Source: Phlyctochytrium arcticum (taxonomy: Eukaryota; Chytridiomycota; Chytridiomycetes; Chytridiales; Chytridiaceae). From it: a DNA stretch of 40,552 nucleotides. The stretch spans positions 1 to 40,552 of the forward strand of contig JAHLKI010000067.1 in the NCBI GenBank assembly GCA_025602905.1, given 5' to 3'. Shown piece by piece: positions 1 through 11,308 of the stretch. Within the stretch, counting starts at the first letter, position 1, and each line of letters begins with the position of its first letter. A program made the position numbers and the translations under genes. Below the pieces are notes generated by a model. That model was not told the origin of the DNA. It did no database searches and saw only the letters and a list, made by a program, of their open reading frames with translations.

Positions 1-923
1 TTGCGTTGATGATCGCCCTCGCAGCATATTTGTAAAACCGCGCTTGGTCGGGAATTTTGAAAGAAAATCATCGTCTTCCGACGTGACCGCGGCGTCCCCA
101 TCGAAAAGTTCTTGGTGGATCTGACCCCGCCGAGAATGACACTGTCATAGGCTTTCGAAAACTTTTAGTCACAAACGCAGGATCCGGGGCAATCAAATCG
201 AGCAATGAGTGGAAAGCGGTGCGTGACATGCGCATTTCATCCTCGAATTGACAGCTGGAGAAAATCTCTGCGCGAATGCTTGAGGACTGGAACTCGAGGT
301 GACCAATACCGAATGTTGGACAGTAAAGGAAAAGTACTGCATGTTCTCGGCCTCATATCGTCGATTGGCCCCCATTCCGGTTCCATAGGGAGTGAGAAGA
401 CTTCCCAGACAAGCTTGATCTGAGGGCGAGGCGGACAAGATCTTGCAGGTCTTACAGGTCTCGCTGACGCTTGAGATCTCGAGACATGTTTGTTCGTCGT
501 TCGGGTGGAGCAGGGTATGAGAAGTGGTTGGGATGGGGGTGAGATGTGCGTAAGATGGGTCTTTGAGATTCTGAGGCATCTCCAGATTCTCCAGATGCAT
601 CTCGCGAGGTCCCACCGGAGGTCCCACACATCGTTGCACAGTGTGTTACGGCCATAACGGCCATACTTTCCCAATGATGGCCCGCACCCAGGAGGCCTCC
701 GAAAAAGGACATTTGAGCTCAATCGGGTGGAAAAAAAAGCTCGAAAATGGGACTAGATGGTCCGTATATGGATTGTCAGGGGTGTCGTCGTGTCCGCTCT
801 GGCCTCTAGTGAGATGATTCACAGCCTTTCAACGCGGATTTCAACGCGTCTATTTTTCCCAGGTGAGTGATCAACGACTTTAGAGAGAAAGTGGGGTTGA
901 GGATGCTCTGCCTTGTGTGGAGG

Positions 924-1158
924 GGAACAGTTGTTTCCTGGCAAGGCTTCCGCGTGTTCTTCCGCTGATGGCAGAGTGGAAGTGTGGTACTTCCGCTTCA
1001 TGATCTGCCCGACTACTTCGACGTTGTCCAACCTCGCAGTAGAACAACTGGGAAATGGGGGAACCAGTGTTTCCTGGCAAGGCTTCCGCGTGTTCACCCG
1101 CCGACGCACTTGTCCAGGCAGAGTGAATGCGTGTTCTTCAGCTTCATGATCTGTCCGT
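924..1158. repeat. Imperfect tandem duplication, two units of about 90-100 bp
   Basis: Unit 1 (about 924-1011) and unit 2 (about 1061-1158) both contain TTTCCTGGCAAGGCTTCCGC followed by GTGTTC. Both continue through a GGCAGAGTG stretch and end in GCTTCATGATCTG. A spacer of about 50 bp separates them. No coding potential is evident. Confidence 0.6.
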
Positions 1159-1370
1159 TGTATGCCATTTTCTGTCGGCCTACTCTCAATATCAACCTGA
1201 TATCGGCTCTTTGCCCACTACTGTCATGCTGTATTACTTTTGCCTTTTCTAATTTGCATTCTCTTCCACTGTCCTCCTACTATCTGTCAAGCATCCTGCC
1301 TATTGCCAAACTTCTGCACTGGTCTTCCGGATCCTGAGCATTTGAATCTTAGCAGCTCCGATCACGGCGC

Positions 1371-2700
1371 ATGGAAACCACTCTAACGGACGAAAACGGG
1401 ATTGATCAGTGTCAGTTTCCGGCAAGTGACAACCAATTGACCCTTGGTGAGCGGCCCAGTGGTCTGTCTCGGTCACTTGTAGAGTCTTGTTGGTAGTGGT
1501 AGCAGCAGTATTAGATCCAGATCCAAAAACGGAATTGGCCAGTGTCGGTTTTCGGCAAGGGACACCCACGCTCGAAAAGCTTGGTGAGCGACCCAGAGGT
1601 CCGTCTCGGTCCTTTGTTGCGGATTTATACTTTGCGCTCCATGGCCGTGGCATATTTTCATGGCTCGTTGCACATCGTGGAAATCGCTGTGACGAAATGA
1701 CAGGGATAACGTTCAGGTGAGAATTATGTGGGGTTTAGGGCATTCTCTAGAACCACAAGAGAGTTACTAAGTTAAAGTATGTTTGCCAGGTCACGGCCAT
1801 GGGAATTATTCTGACACTGTCAGTTTCCAGCTAGCGACAACCAGTGTGAAACTGGTAACTGGAGGTCGACATGGTACTAAGACAGGTTTGCGATGCGTTC
1901 ACCGTCCTCCGCATCCTCGATTCTGCAGTACATTGTCAAGCGCAAACCAGTTTACGCGCTGTGAAGGTATTGCGAGGGCGTTACAGTGGCGGTGTGACTA
2001 GTTGCTCGTCTCCAGCAACTTGCTGTCCCATAATTGCTCTGGGTATTGTCCAAGTATGTCCAGGACCCGGCTTGCACCTCACCGGAAAAAACCAGAGTGG
2101 GTCGGCCCTTCCAGGACACCATCCAACGTCCAAGCTGTTTGCGGCTGTATAGGACGGGATACCCTCCGTGGGAAGAGAACTATGGCATCTCGGGGTCTAG
2201 GCTTGCTCGTTAGCTTCCTACACCATTGGCTGCGTTTCCACAACAGTTTGGGGCCCGCCGACTGCCGCATATGCTCTCGCGTCTAGTTTCTATTCACTTC
2301 CATCATCTCAACAGTTACTTACGTTTCACGTGCAGATACTTCCTAAAGGCGCCATTTCTGCATTGAATGGGACAGGTCCGCATTCCTATTGATTCTCATC
2401 GGAAGCATAACTAAGTGTTAAATTTTGCAAACAGAAACATCTCGTATACTATGCACTTCCTGGTTGGTCCTGAACAACCGAGTCGAGCAAAGTCACAAGA
2501 GTTCTTTAGTGAATTGAGTTTTATCAGATCACGGCTCATGGAAACCCTTTTGACGGACGAAAATGGTTTGACCATTGTCACTTTCCGGCGAGCGGCAACC
2601 ACTGAAACTTGGTGAGCGGCCTCGGCTCTTTTTGGCGAATCTATTCTGCGCTCCATGGCACTGCTGTCACGAAACGACAGGATACATTCAGCGACCCGGG
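1371..2700 (+). repeat. Degenerate dispersed repeat family, four copies
   Basis: Four diverged copies (about 1371-1480, 1515-1690, 1785-1862 partial, 2538-2700) share, in order, ACGGACGAAAA, a CAGTGTCAGTTTCCGGCAAG-like block, CAACCA, TTGGTGAGCGGCC and a CTGCGCTCCATGG block. They are in the same orientation, 100-700 bp apart, and carry many indels. No terminal structure or ORF is preserved, so the parent element cannot be named. Confidence 0.5.
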
Positions 2701-3189
2701 TCATCTGTAGCGTCCCAAGAGAGTTCTAAAGTTGAAAAGTTTTTTTTCCAGGCCTCGGCGCAGACGGACGCAAAAGCCGGAAAATACAAATTTCATAACA
2801 TCTAGCATACATATTGTGCATGAATCCTGCTGCACCTTTTGCACAGCGACTTTACGTTCCGAACAATCATGTCCGTACGCTGTAGAAATTAGGTGCATGC
2901 CACCACATAATGTCATGTCATTCCGACATCTTGTAAACGACCTTTTTCACGTATCAATTCATATGATTCCTTGTGTTTGGAATGGAAATAGTTTTTGAAC
3001 TTGTGTCGCTTTCAAACGCAAATCGGCGTGAGCGTGTGCGAACCTCTCCCTTGTTCATTCTTTTCATCCATCAAATATTCCGCGACGACATCAACCTTTC
3101 TGCCGTCATCTATCGTGGCGACAGTTGGCGTCTTATTGGATGTCCACCAAAGATCTGGAGGCATTTTGTGCGTGGGAATGACTTCTCCA

Positions 3190-3340
3190 CGGCGTATGGA
3201 CATGGATTTTTCCCACGCGAAATTCGTGGATTTCCACAGCTATGCCACATGGAAGCCTTCACTGTAATACTGTATGTTTCACGTCGATGGTACATGGTGC
3301 TTCCACAGCGGGAGCATATGGAAATCACAGCAGTCCGATG
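3190..3340 (+). repeat. Degenerate repeat also present at about 10880-11010
   Basis: Shared blocks in the same order are TTTTCCCACGCG (then a one-base variant of GAATTC), GCCACATGG, CTTCCACRGCGGGA and a CACAGCA end. The second copy lies beside the left tRNA-Lys. Identity is patchy with indels, so this looks like an old non-coding repeat family. Confidence 0.4.
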
Positions 3341-3494
3341 CGAACCTGATTCCATGTAGCCAGGACATGGGGAGGACACCCGAGATCCTTTGTCCGCTTC
3401 CGGATATGGATGAGAAATAGCTGGATTTGGTCTCGATTTTTTCAAAAAGGGGAAAAAGTGCGATGTGCTTCTGTACACACCCACATCCCACCAC

Positions 3495-3550
3495 GTCTAT
3501 TTCACATGGAGCTTGGTGGAGCTGCCACGTCTATTTTACATGGGGCTTCA
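3495..3550 (+). repeat. Short direct repeat, about 24 bp, two copies 32 bp apart
   Basis: CCACGTCTATTTCACATGGA at about 3495 and CCACGTCTATTTTACATGGG at about 3527 differ at two bases and are each followed by GCTT. No coding context. Confidence 0.5.
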
Positions 3551-5425
3551 GACTCGGTGAGAGGACAGGTTCGACAGGAGGTTCACTTCTTTGCGAATGA
3601 ACTTCAAAATTGAGGGAGTCATGAGCCATGGTTATATTCTCCCAATTGGGACGGACGAATCCCCAAAATGGAAGATAAAATACTCGTCTTGTCGGTGGGA
3701 GGCATGTAGATCCTGTCCCGTCGCCCATCCCGCCGAGATCCAGGTCGGGATCCCGTTGTCAGTCGGGGACTCATTTCTCAATCCGCGATTCCGCATTCGG
3801 CCAATAACACTTCCAATGTGTGCCTTGAATCGTCCAAAAAAGGACTACAGTTGTGAATGACAAGGGCCTGAATGTAGATTTCAGCGATAGGCCCACTGCC
3901 AGATGGTCATTTAATCCAAATTAAGCAACCAAAATCCTAAAGAGGGTCTTGCATCGCCAGTTTTAGTATCGACAGGGATCGACTGTGTAGAGTACTTGGA
4001 ATCCCCAACCCTGGGAATATAGACTTTTGGATTACGTATGTGAGAACGTTAGAACGTTACAGAACGTTCACCTCACTCTTTGAGGCCGCCGAGGCCTTCA
4101 AATATTCGCCACAGAACTGGTGAGCAGGCAGTGGACAACCCATCCACGGCCAGTCCTCCCTTTCGTTCTGGTTGCATGAACAGAAGGAAAGCCAAGGACA
4201 ATGTAGTTATATGTACAAAAGATTGGACGTGGGAAAGCAACTGACAATGTGCGCAGTCGACGTGTCCTTGCATCACCTAGGACAACTGTAGCCAAGCGTC
4301 ATTCTCTGGGGGGTTTTGCGCGACTTGTACAGGAATGCATACATGTCGGCAATGGGAACTATTCATACTGCGGGTGGGAATTTCGACGGATGTCGACTGA
4401 TGTCGACTGCAGTCACTGACTGGTTGAGGCCAAACGGGTCAAGTATACCAAAAGCCACTGAGTCCACATACCGCCCTAGGACTTCCCAGATTTTGCATAT
4501 CTCACCAATCGCCAAAAACAACAACTCACTACAGAAGAGATGACACCCTCTTTCTCTCTCTCATCTTGGCCCTCGAGAGTGCGAAACAACGCGTAATGTC
4601 TTCTTCTGGCGCTGCCGTTGAATGTGCGCGGTCGCTTCCAAATAAGTCGTTTTCAACGTGATTACTCCTCGGGTGAGTATCATCCATACAGCCCGATTGC
4701 GCCCTGCTCGAGTAAGTTCTCACGTTCCCCACTACCAACACAGCAACATGAATTCCATCTACAGATCAACAGTAGCGGCAGACTACATTCCTCAATCGTT
4801 CTCTTCCTTTGTTACAAAACGCAAATGCCTTTGACCAAGAACTGTGATCAGATTTCCTGTTTGTAATTTGGAATATGGGTTGATCTTGAGACCCATCTAT
4901 GCGTTTTCTCGCGCACGGGTATAGTATTCCCAGTCTCTGAGTTCCTTACAAGGCCAAAACACAAGTCGCGGAAAGGGAAAACAGCAAATGATTGGAATAT
5001 AGAATTGAGCCCTGAAGTCTGCGTCGAAGGGGCACTCAGCGCAACCCGAGATTTTCCCGCCAAAAATTTACGTAAGCAATGTCCGACGGTCCGAACGATT
5101 TCCGCGACAACTGATGGGTGCTATACTGATGTAAATTCTAATGTAAAAGAGTGCTAAGAAGTGAATGAAATGATCGAACATATGCTAAAATATAAGTGGG
5201 AGGATGTTCACCGCGCCAAACTGTGTAATAGGTGCAAACTACGCCCTAAAAACCGACAGCATGAGATTGTCATGGGGTATGAAAATGGACCCCAAACGTC
5301 AAACGCAGAACGCATCGATGTGAGGCTGAGATATCTCAATCTAGACAATGTTTGTAAGAAAGTGAGTAATTGTTCATGGTGTAGCGGCGCAACCAGCGCC
5401 TGAGGGGCAGGCGAGTACCCTGTCT

Positions 5426-7613
5426 TTACGCACCTTCAACATCACGCGCTGGAACCTTGTCAATGTTCTTCCAAAAGTTGGTCAGCGATTGCTTGGCAAT
5501 CCACTGAAACATGCTGGGGCACTTGCAATCATCTGTTAGGCATCCGCAGCCTGCACGATCTCCTGTCAACGAATTCGTGTTTAAGAAATCCCGCGTCTTC
5601 TGGGCTTTGGCTGATGGCTTCGCTGGCCCATTGGTGATGTCGCCAAGAGGGGATTTAGACGATGGCTTCGGCACAGATTGATAATCGACAATATTGACGT
5701 GCTTTCCAAGATTAACATACGTCTGACGCTTCAGAGGGATTGCGACCAAGCTTTCTCGAAGGGTAACTATGATCTTGTCGGGATTTTCCTTGTTTGCATT
5801 TCTTGCTGGACTGGACCCTGGTGTTGGTAACGACGAAGAGGAGGGAGGGGATTGAACTGGAGGACTTGATGGGGATGGAAGAGGAGAATTTGGGCTGGGT
5901 GGAGGGGGAGGCCTTACCACAAGGTTGTAGTGGGGCACATTGGACCAATACGACAACTTTCCAGTTTGTCCTTTTACGTCAAACGAGAAGGATAGAAGGG
6001 TAGAAAAAAGATCTTTCAGATGAGAAACCATTCTGGGAACAACATCGTCCATCGCCTTCTCCAAGGGAAGCGGTGCACTGGACTTCTCATCATCATCTTC
6101 TTCATCATTGTCATGATCATCCGTCGGGATCGGAAGTCCGCGAAGCGGGAATTCGCGTTCAGTCATCTCTGCCAGCTGCTTGAGGGCATATTCCCCCCTC
6201 ATGGCTGTGATAAGGAACGCTTTCCGGGTCACTTGATCGTTGGTATCATAAAAGCGGATAGCAGCGCGAAGGATGGAATGAAAGACCTCTAGGTCTTCGC
6301 TGGAAAACGTGGAGAATAGGACAGAGACGAGGACATCCTGTGGGAGGTGGGCCGGCAATTTCTCCAAGAGGGCGAGCTGGAATAGGATAATGTTCACGTA
6401 ATTCTTCTTCTCCAGACGGGTGAACAATGGGAAGAGGCGCTGCAGACACATCTTGATCTGACCAAGATCACCGCTGGCTAACAAGTATGGGCAGTCCACG
6501 GAAAGAGGAATAGCCTCCTCAAAAACCCACAAGATGGCATCGATCATAGCCTTGCGGACGGGTGTAGCGTCAGGATGATTGGCCGCCAACTTGTAGGTTT
6601 TTAGAAGTTCCTCTCGACATTCTTGCCATGCGGTCATGGCAAGGGCCAGCATAGCTGTTCTGGCGTGGTGTTCTCAATCTCGGGGTACCCAGCAATCCAG
6701 AGGGGATGAATCAGCATCCAAGCATGTATGAGGATGGCCTCTTGAGAGTTGAGTGATACATGCATCAAGTCGGGTACTGCCAGTACATGTGGTTGTAAAG
6801 CCTGGTACTTTGGGGATCTGAGAAGCTTGTTGACGTACATCCATACGTAAAAATCCCCGGCCAGCACAAAGGACTGTTTGTGTGCAAGATCCTCGCCAGG
6901 ATAGCCTACTTTGGACAGAAAAGCCTCTATGTTGTCCATGACGGGCTTAAGGTCATCAGTGTGTCCTTGAAGCCAATCGAGGTGGCCTTGAGCTCGTACA
7001 GACGTGGGTATGCCGCAATGAATCCATCGACATCGACAAAGGGATTCCCGTCGAAAGGACGTTTGATAAAGTCCAACATGGCTTTATTCAAGTCATTGAC
7101 CGTTGCGGGATCCTCTTCATCCGGTTTCGAAGGAGTGATAATGGTGATGGCATCCAAGTTCTCCGGCTCATCATGATCAACCATTATGACTACGGCTTCA
7201 TCCTCATCTGCATTTGCTTCCGGCGATTCATCTGGTACACTTTCCACAGGTCGGAAGAATCCGTATTTATACCATCGAGATCGACACCCTTCGCAAGCAC
7301 ACGGGGCAGCGGCCCTACGCGCAAGCTGAGGCTTCACACCATTCATCGCCAGCTTACCGAGCTCGTCATATCCAAACTTGTAAAATCGTGAGGAGTTCTT
7401 GGTCCCACAACCAAAACAGCCGGGTATAAAGTACCACTTGCCGTTCTTTCTTCCAGGCACTTCATAGAACCAAACGCGTGAGCCTACAGCCTGAGGATTT
7501 CCGAGGTTCAAGAAAAAAGGCAAATGACGAAGGAATTACGATCAGTAGACTGTAGCGGCGCTTGATGTTCAAGTTGATCAAGATGCCCATCTCACCTTCC
7601 TCTTCGGCGGCAT
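5426..7613 (-). CDS. Unrecognised Cys-rich protein, with two apparent frameshifts
   Basis: I do not recognise the family. Exon 1 is 7613-7596 (MPPKRK) followed by a GTGAG donor. The acceptor at 7492-7491 resumes the frame at AVGSRVWFYEVPG. The N-terminal part has a CxxC (CFGC) and a CACEGC cluster about 45 residues apart, suggesting metal binding, followed by an acidic stretch. The middle and C-terminal parts look globular and helical, then Pro/Ser-rich, and end in a Cys-rich patch (CGCLTDDCKC). The frame changes near 6940-6930 and again near 6650-6640. At each point one missing base would restore continuous protein, and no plausible intron lies there. Either the gene is decaying or the assembly has two single-base errors. 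The neighbouring MULE inserted about 190 bp upstream of the start. Start and splicing are inferred from the sequence. Confidence 0.6.
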
Positions 7614-7797
7614 GCTGTCACTTGCGCGTCGGAATACTAAAGATCCTGTCAGAAAAGGTTCGGATAAAGTCACAGAGTCTCCTTCCCATACCGGTTGAGG
7701 TGAGTTTCGAGAGTTTACTGGAGGTGTGTAGTGCAAAAGATCGCGTGGAAATGGACAGATGGTGAACGAATGTTTTGCAAAAACGTACAGTAAAACG

Positions 7798-7806
7798 GCC
7801 AGGTCG
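7798..7806. repeat. 9-bp target site duplication, left copy
   Basis: GCCAGGTCG lies immediately outside the left inverted repeat and recurs exactly at 10623-10631 outside the right one. A 9-bp duplication is usual for Mutator-like elements. Confidence 0.9.
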
Positions 7807-7907
7807 GGACGTGACTAGGAATCGTACAGTCGGGCTAGGAATCGTACAGTCGCACAGCCACCTGAAATATGGACCGCGCGCTATCTTGAATCTCCGCTCA
7901 GATTGAC
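7807..7907 (+). repeat. MULE left terminal inverted repeat, 101 bp
   Basis: It starts GGACGTGACTAGG and matches the reverse complement of 10522-10622 without a mismatch that I can see. Near the outer end it contains two tandem copies of a roughly 20-bp unit (CTAGGAATCGTACAGTCG), a likely transposase-binding repeat. Confidence 0.92.
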
Positions 7908-8077
7908 AAAGGTCATTCCCTGCTGTGAGATCTGTACCAAGATCTGTACAATATCCAACGTGAGAGCTGTGTACGCACTACCCAACGTCACCTTTGAGTA
8001 AGAAGAGCCGCATACTGCTTTCTTGACGAGCAGAATATAACCTATCCTTTCTATATTTCTTTTTGCCGCAGACCGTC

Positions 8078-10388
8078 ATGATTGCTGGACCGTACAGTGA
8101 TCTTATTAAAGACAGAGAAGCTTCATCAGCGATTCAAAGCCTGCAACATACCGGGCACATTACTCAAGATGGAAATAGTAGTAGTACTCAAGGTGGAAAT
8201 AGTAGTACTACTATTGGGACCGCCCGGAGTGCCGATGCAGACGAACTGAAAGCGACAGCTTTTGACACCCTGGAGGAGCTCCTTACTCATGCAAAGGCGA
8301 ATGCGGAAGCAAACGGTTTTGCTCTGACCAGAAGGAGTAACAATGAAAGGTTCTATCTTCAATGCGGTCGTTGGGGAACGCTCCGCGAGAAAAAGGAGGC
8401 AACCATGGAGTCTGATTCAAAGACGCGCAATCGTTCAAGCTTACGATGCGGATGCCAATTTCAGCAATACGTTGCCCAAGACAAAAGAGGGTTAAAGGGC
8501 CCCAAAAATCTATGGTACTTGCACGAATCCTCCATTGAACACAACCACAACAATTCCGCACCTGTAGCCTATGCTGCTTATCGACAGTTCAGCAATGTAC
8601 ATAAGGAGTACCTAAGGCAGCACGCAAGAACAACGGTGAAAGAGCTGGTTTTGTCATTTCGTAAAACCTTTCCGGGTCATCCGGTAATCGATAAGGATAT
8701 TCGCAACTTCCGGACGCTTGAGCAAATGGAAGCTGCGAAGGGCAGATCTGCTATAGAGTGCCTCTTGGACGGACTTCACCAACCCGAATCTAGCTATATG
8801 GTTAGCTACCAAACCAGTGATGATGGTGCTCTTACCCACTTGTTTTTCGCTCATGAGAAGAGCGTTGAGAAATTAAGGCAATTTCCGGACGTACTAATAT
8901 TGGATTGTACTTATAAAACGAATAAGTGGCAAATGCCGCTTTTCAATATCCTCGGCATAGACAGCACTGGAATGTCCTTTACCGTAGGTTACGCGTTCTT
9001 ACGGGGTGAGACTGAGGAAGACTACACTTGGGCCTTACAGAACCTAGCTGGCCTTCTGGTAGGCAGCCGCGGGATTAAGACAGTGTTCGTGGACTGCAGC
9101 CGTGCTTTGATGAATTCCTTGGAGGCGGTCTTCCCAGGTATATTCCCAGCCGTTAATGAAAATGATTTGCGGTCTTTTAATTACTTTGCTCTAAGGTCTT
9201 AATGTTCTACTATGTATTTTTCATATCGTGGAAAACGTGGGAGCTCAACTGCAGCGTAAATATCCTCACATATCGGACGAAGACAAGCAAAACATTCTTA
9301 CTCTATGGAACGCTGTCGCCTACGCTGCATCCTTGGAAGATTATGCTGCAGCTGTTGGAGCCATCCGCAATGTACTCGATGACTACTACCCAGCGATGCG
9401 AATGTACCTAGAGGATACATGGCTTGTGCATCATAAACGGTTTGTAAAATTTTGGACAAGCCAGGTATTAACGCTAGGCATTAGAGCCACATCGCGAGTC
9501 GAAGGCTCGCATCGCTGCCTCAAAGATTGGCTTCACAATGGGGTGGGAGACTTTTTGACCGTATTTTCCGCCATGGATACGTTCATCAACAAGCAACTCA
9601 TTGACGTAGAGAACCAATACTTAAGAGAAAAAGACAGATTGTCCTCAAAGATGCGCGAAATCTTAGACGAGACACACCAAATTCGGGAGCATGTTTCCAA
9701 TGTGACCTTCAACGATCACCTCCACGCCAATATCGAGGAGGCTCGCAAGCAGGGTCCTCTGCAGCAATGCAATCACCAATACGCTGTCACAATGGGCTTA
9801 CCTTGTCCCGATCAAATTCGCTATGATTACAACCTTACGATTCCGCTGTCGGCTATTCATCCCGCATGGAGATATGATCCTTGCAATGCCAGTATTGATT
9901 CCTACTTTCTCCCCGACGCGACAACAGATTACCGTGCGCGTCTTGTCGCTGAGCTGGCAGCTGTTCAAAAGCGTTTCGATGCCCTACAAACAACATCTCA
10001 GCGACAGCGTGCGGTGCAACAGCTTAGCCAGGTGGGAGTGATCAGCGGTTCTGTCCTGAACCCGGTACGCACCAGGCGCGTCGATGTATTGGCGGAGCAT
10101 CGGGCAGCATCCAAACGTCAACGGATCGACACATCCACCCGTGCGGATCCTACTTTATCGGCGCATGTTGCGAGGGAGCAGCAGGAGCGTGCCGCCTCGT
10201 CCTCCGCCGCTAACAGGCAGAAGCCAAAGTGTAGCGTATGTCGGTCTGAAGACCACAAGGCAAACCGGTGCCCTGAAGCTCGCAGGAGAGAGGCCGCGCG
10301 TATTAATGCTGCCTGCGGAGTGAATGAACCGATTGAAGAGAAGATTGAAGAAGATATTAGTATCCTTATTGACATGTCACTTAGCTAG
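8078..10388 (+). CDS. MULE transposase with FAR1-like zinc region, DDE core and zinc knuckle
   Basis: This would catalyse cut-and-paste transposition of the surrounding element. Exon 1 is 8078-9137 and exon 2 is 9196-10388; the 58-nt intron has a GTATAT donor and CTAAG acceptor. Splicing in phase 1 restores the hallmark PGLNVLLCIFHIVENV (C..H) block, giving 750 aa. Features by residue: a FAR1/WRKY-GCM-like region with Cys and a closing EHNH at about 80-157; catalytic Asp at about 276 (LDCTYKTN); GETEEDYTWAL at about 310-320; second Asp at about 339 (VFVDCS); the C..H motif just after the splice junction; a SRVEGSH motif; and a CCHC zinc knuckle at about 699-712. The ATG at 8078 is the first one in frame. 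No stop or frameshift interrupts the spliced frame, so it is probably functional. Confidence 0.9.
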
Positions 10389-10521
10389 CTCAGATATTTC
10401 AGTTTCCTTCTAGATAGCATATGCGTATAGGGTTTCTCCTAATTTTAGTGCCAGCTCTCATGTTTTAGTAATTCACATTGTCTTCATCCGCGTCAGTCAA
10501 CGACGGCCACAGGGGCCAGTG

Positions 10522-10622
10522 GTCAATCTGAGCGGAGATTCAAGATAGCGCGCGGTCCATATTTCAGGTGGCTGTGCGACTGTACGATTCCTAGCCCGAC
10601 TGTACGATTCCTAGTCACGTCC
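10522..10622 (-). repeat. MULE right terminal inverted repeat, 101 bp
   Basis: Reverse complement of 7807-7907. It starts 133 bp after the transposase stop codon and is followed directly by the second copy of the 9-bp duplication. Confidence 0.92.
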
Positions 10623-10631
10623 GCCAGGTCG
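10623..10631. repeat. 9-bp target site duplication, right copy
   Basis: GCCAGGTCG, identical to 7798-7806. Confidence 0.9.
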
Positions 10632-11058
10632 GATCAGCTTACTTAATGCTACAATGACTGTGCCTCCCTATTGTAAAACTCGGGTTGCGCTGAGAAGGGG
10701 CAGCCAGATCGTGGGTCACCTGTGTTGAGTGTCCGGGATTCGGTTGTGTTGCTCTTTGGCGATGAGATCGAATGCACTCGATAAGTTTCCGGCCAATCGC
10801 CCTTCTTTGGACTTCCCTCCGCTAGAGACCACTAGAGAGTCAGATGTCAAAAGGAGTGAGGAAGCTTCCACGGGCGTAAGGATATGAACTTTTCCCACGC
10901 GGAATTCAGCGCGGAATTCAATTTGATTTCGGACCCGATTTACACATCTATTGAATGTGCCACATGGTTCTTCCACGGCGGGAACGAACAGATTCACAGA
11001 TCACAGCACCCCTACGTAAAAGAACCAGAGCAGAAAAGAAAAAAGAGAAAAAAAGGAG
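10632..11058. other. Intergenic, with one copy of a degenerate repeat
   Basis: No gene seen. Positions about 10880-11010 match the repeat at 3190-3340. An A-rich tract before 11058 reads as a T-rich Pol III terminator for the tRNA on the minus strand. Confidence 0.5.
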
Positions 11059-11131
11059 AGCCCGATGCGGGGGTCGAACCCGCAACCTTGAGGTTAAGAG
11101 CCTCACGCTCTACCGATTGAGCTAACCGGGC
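11059..11131 (-). tRNA. tRNA-Lys (anticodon CTT)
   Basis: A 73-nt cloverleaf without intron. The acceptor stem is GCCCGGT/ATCGGGC with one G-U pair. The D-arm is GCTC..GAGC, the anticodon stem TGAGG/CCTCA with loop CTCTTAA, and the T-arm GCGGG/CCCGC with TTCGACC. The last base is U. A run of eight T follows within 15 nt as Pol III terminator. The coding sequence is identical to the tRNA at 30757-30829, and both share the upstream GTTTGTTTATAACA, a TATA-like element. Confidence 0.97.
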
Positions 11132-11308
11132 TGTTATAAACAAACAAAATTGCGAGTACATAATTTCGCCAGCCTCAATATTTGACGAAGTTCGACGAGA
11201 CGATTCTGACTTTCGTTTGCGATCTTCCCAAGCTCGCTGCCTACCGCAACCTCCCACCCCAACTCCCCCCTCTTCCGGCTCGATCACCTACACACCATTG
11301 GCCAACCC

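Larger units (their letters stand above)
1..5425. other. Gene-poor repeat-rich stretch, no supported gene
   Basis: I find no reading frame here with convincing protein character. Open frames are short, overlap on both strands and have low-complexity or implausible composition. The stretch holds degenerate dispersed repeats (listed separately at 924-1158, 1371-2700, 3190-3340 and 3495-3550) and a cluster of AACGTT palindromes near 4050-4070. Splice-like signals occur near 4670-4765 but do not join into a believable protein. It is best read as decayed intergenic or transposon-derived DNA. Confidence 0.6.
7807..10622 (+). mobile_element. Complete Mutator-like transposon (MULE), 2816 bp
   Basis: The element is bounded by 101-bp inverted repeats (7807-7907 and 10522-10622) that I read as identical, and by an exact 9-bp target duplication. 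It encodes one transposase of about 750 aa with a single intron. Perfect ends, a perfect duplication and an intact gene indicate recent insertion and probable autonomy. It sits between the upstream end of the gene on the minus strand (start at 7613) and the repeat-rich DNA before the left tRNA-Lys. Confidence 0.93.

Noticed and set aside
193..722. Overlapping ORFs of up to 161 aa on both strands
   Set aside because: Composition is unlike real protein, the frames overlap each other, and no motif or splice support exists.
1600..1625. About 20-nt similarity to the last exon of the oxidoreductase gene (near 29031-29056)
   Set aside because: Too short, with no surrounding similarity; treated as chance.
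4594..4866. Possible small spliced gene (MSSSGAAVECARSL start, GTGAGT and AACACAG signals)
   Set aside because: No combination of the splice sites gives a continuous protein beyond about 30 residues, and no family resemblance was seen.
9130..9235. Apparent stop and frameshift splitting the MULE transposase into two ORFs
   Set aside because: A 58-nt intron (9138-9195) with good splice sites joins both halves in frame and restores the conserved VLLCIFHIVENV block.
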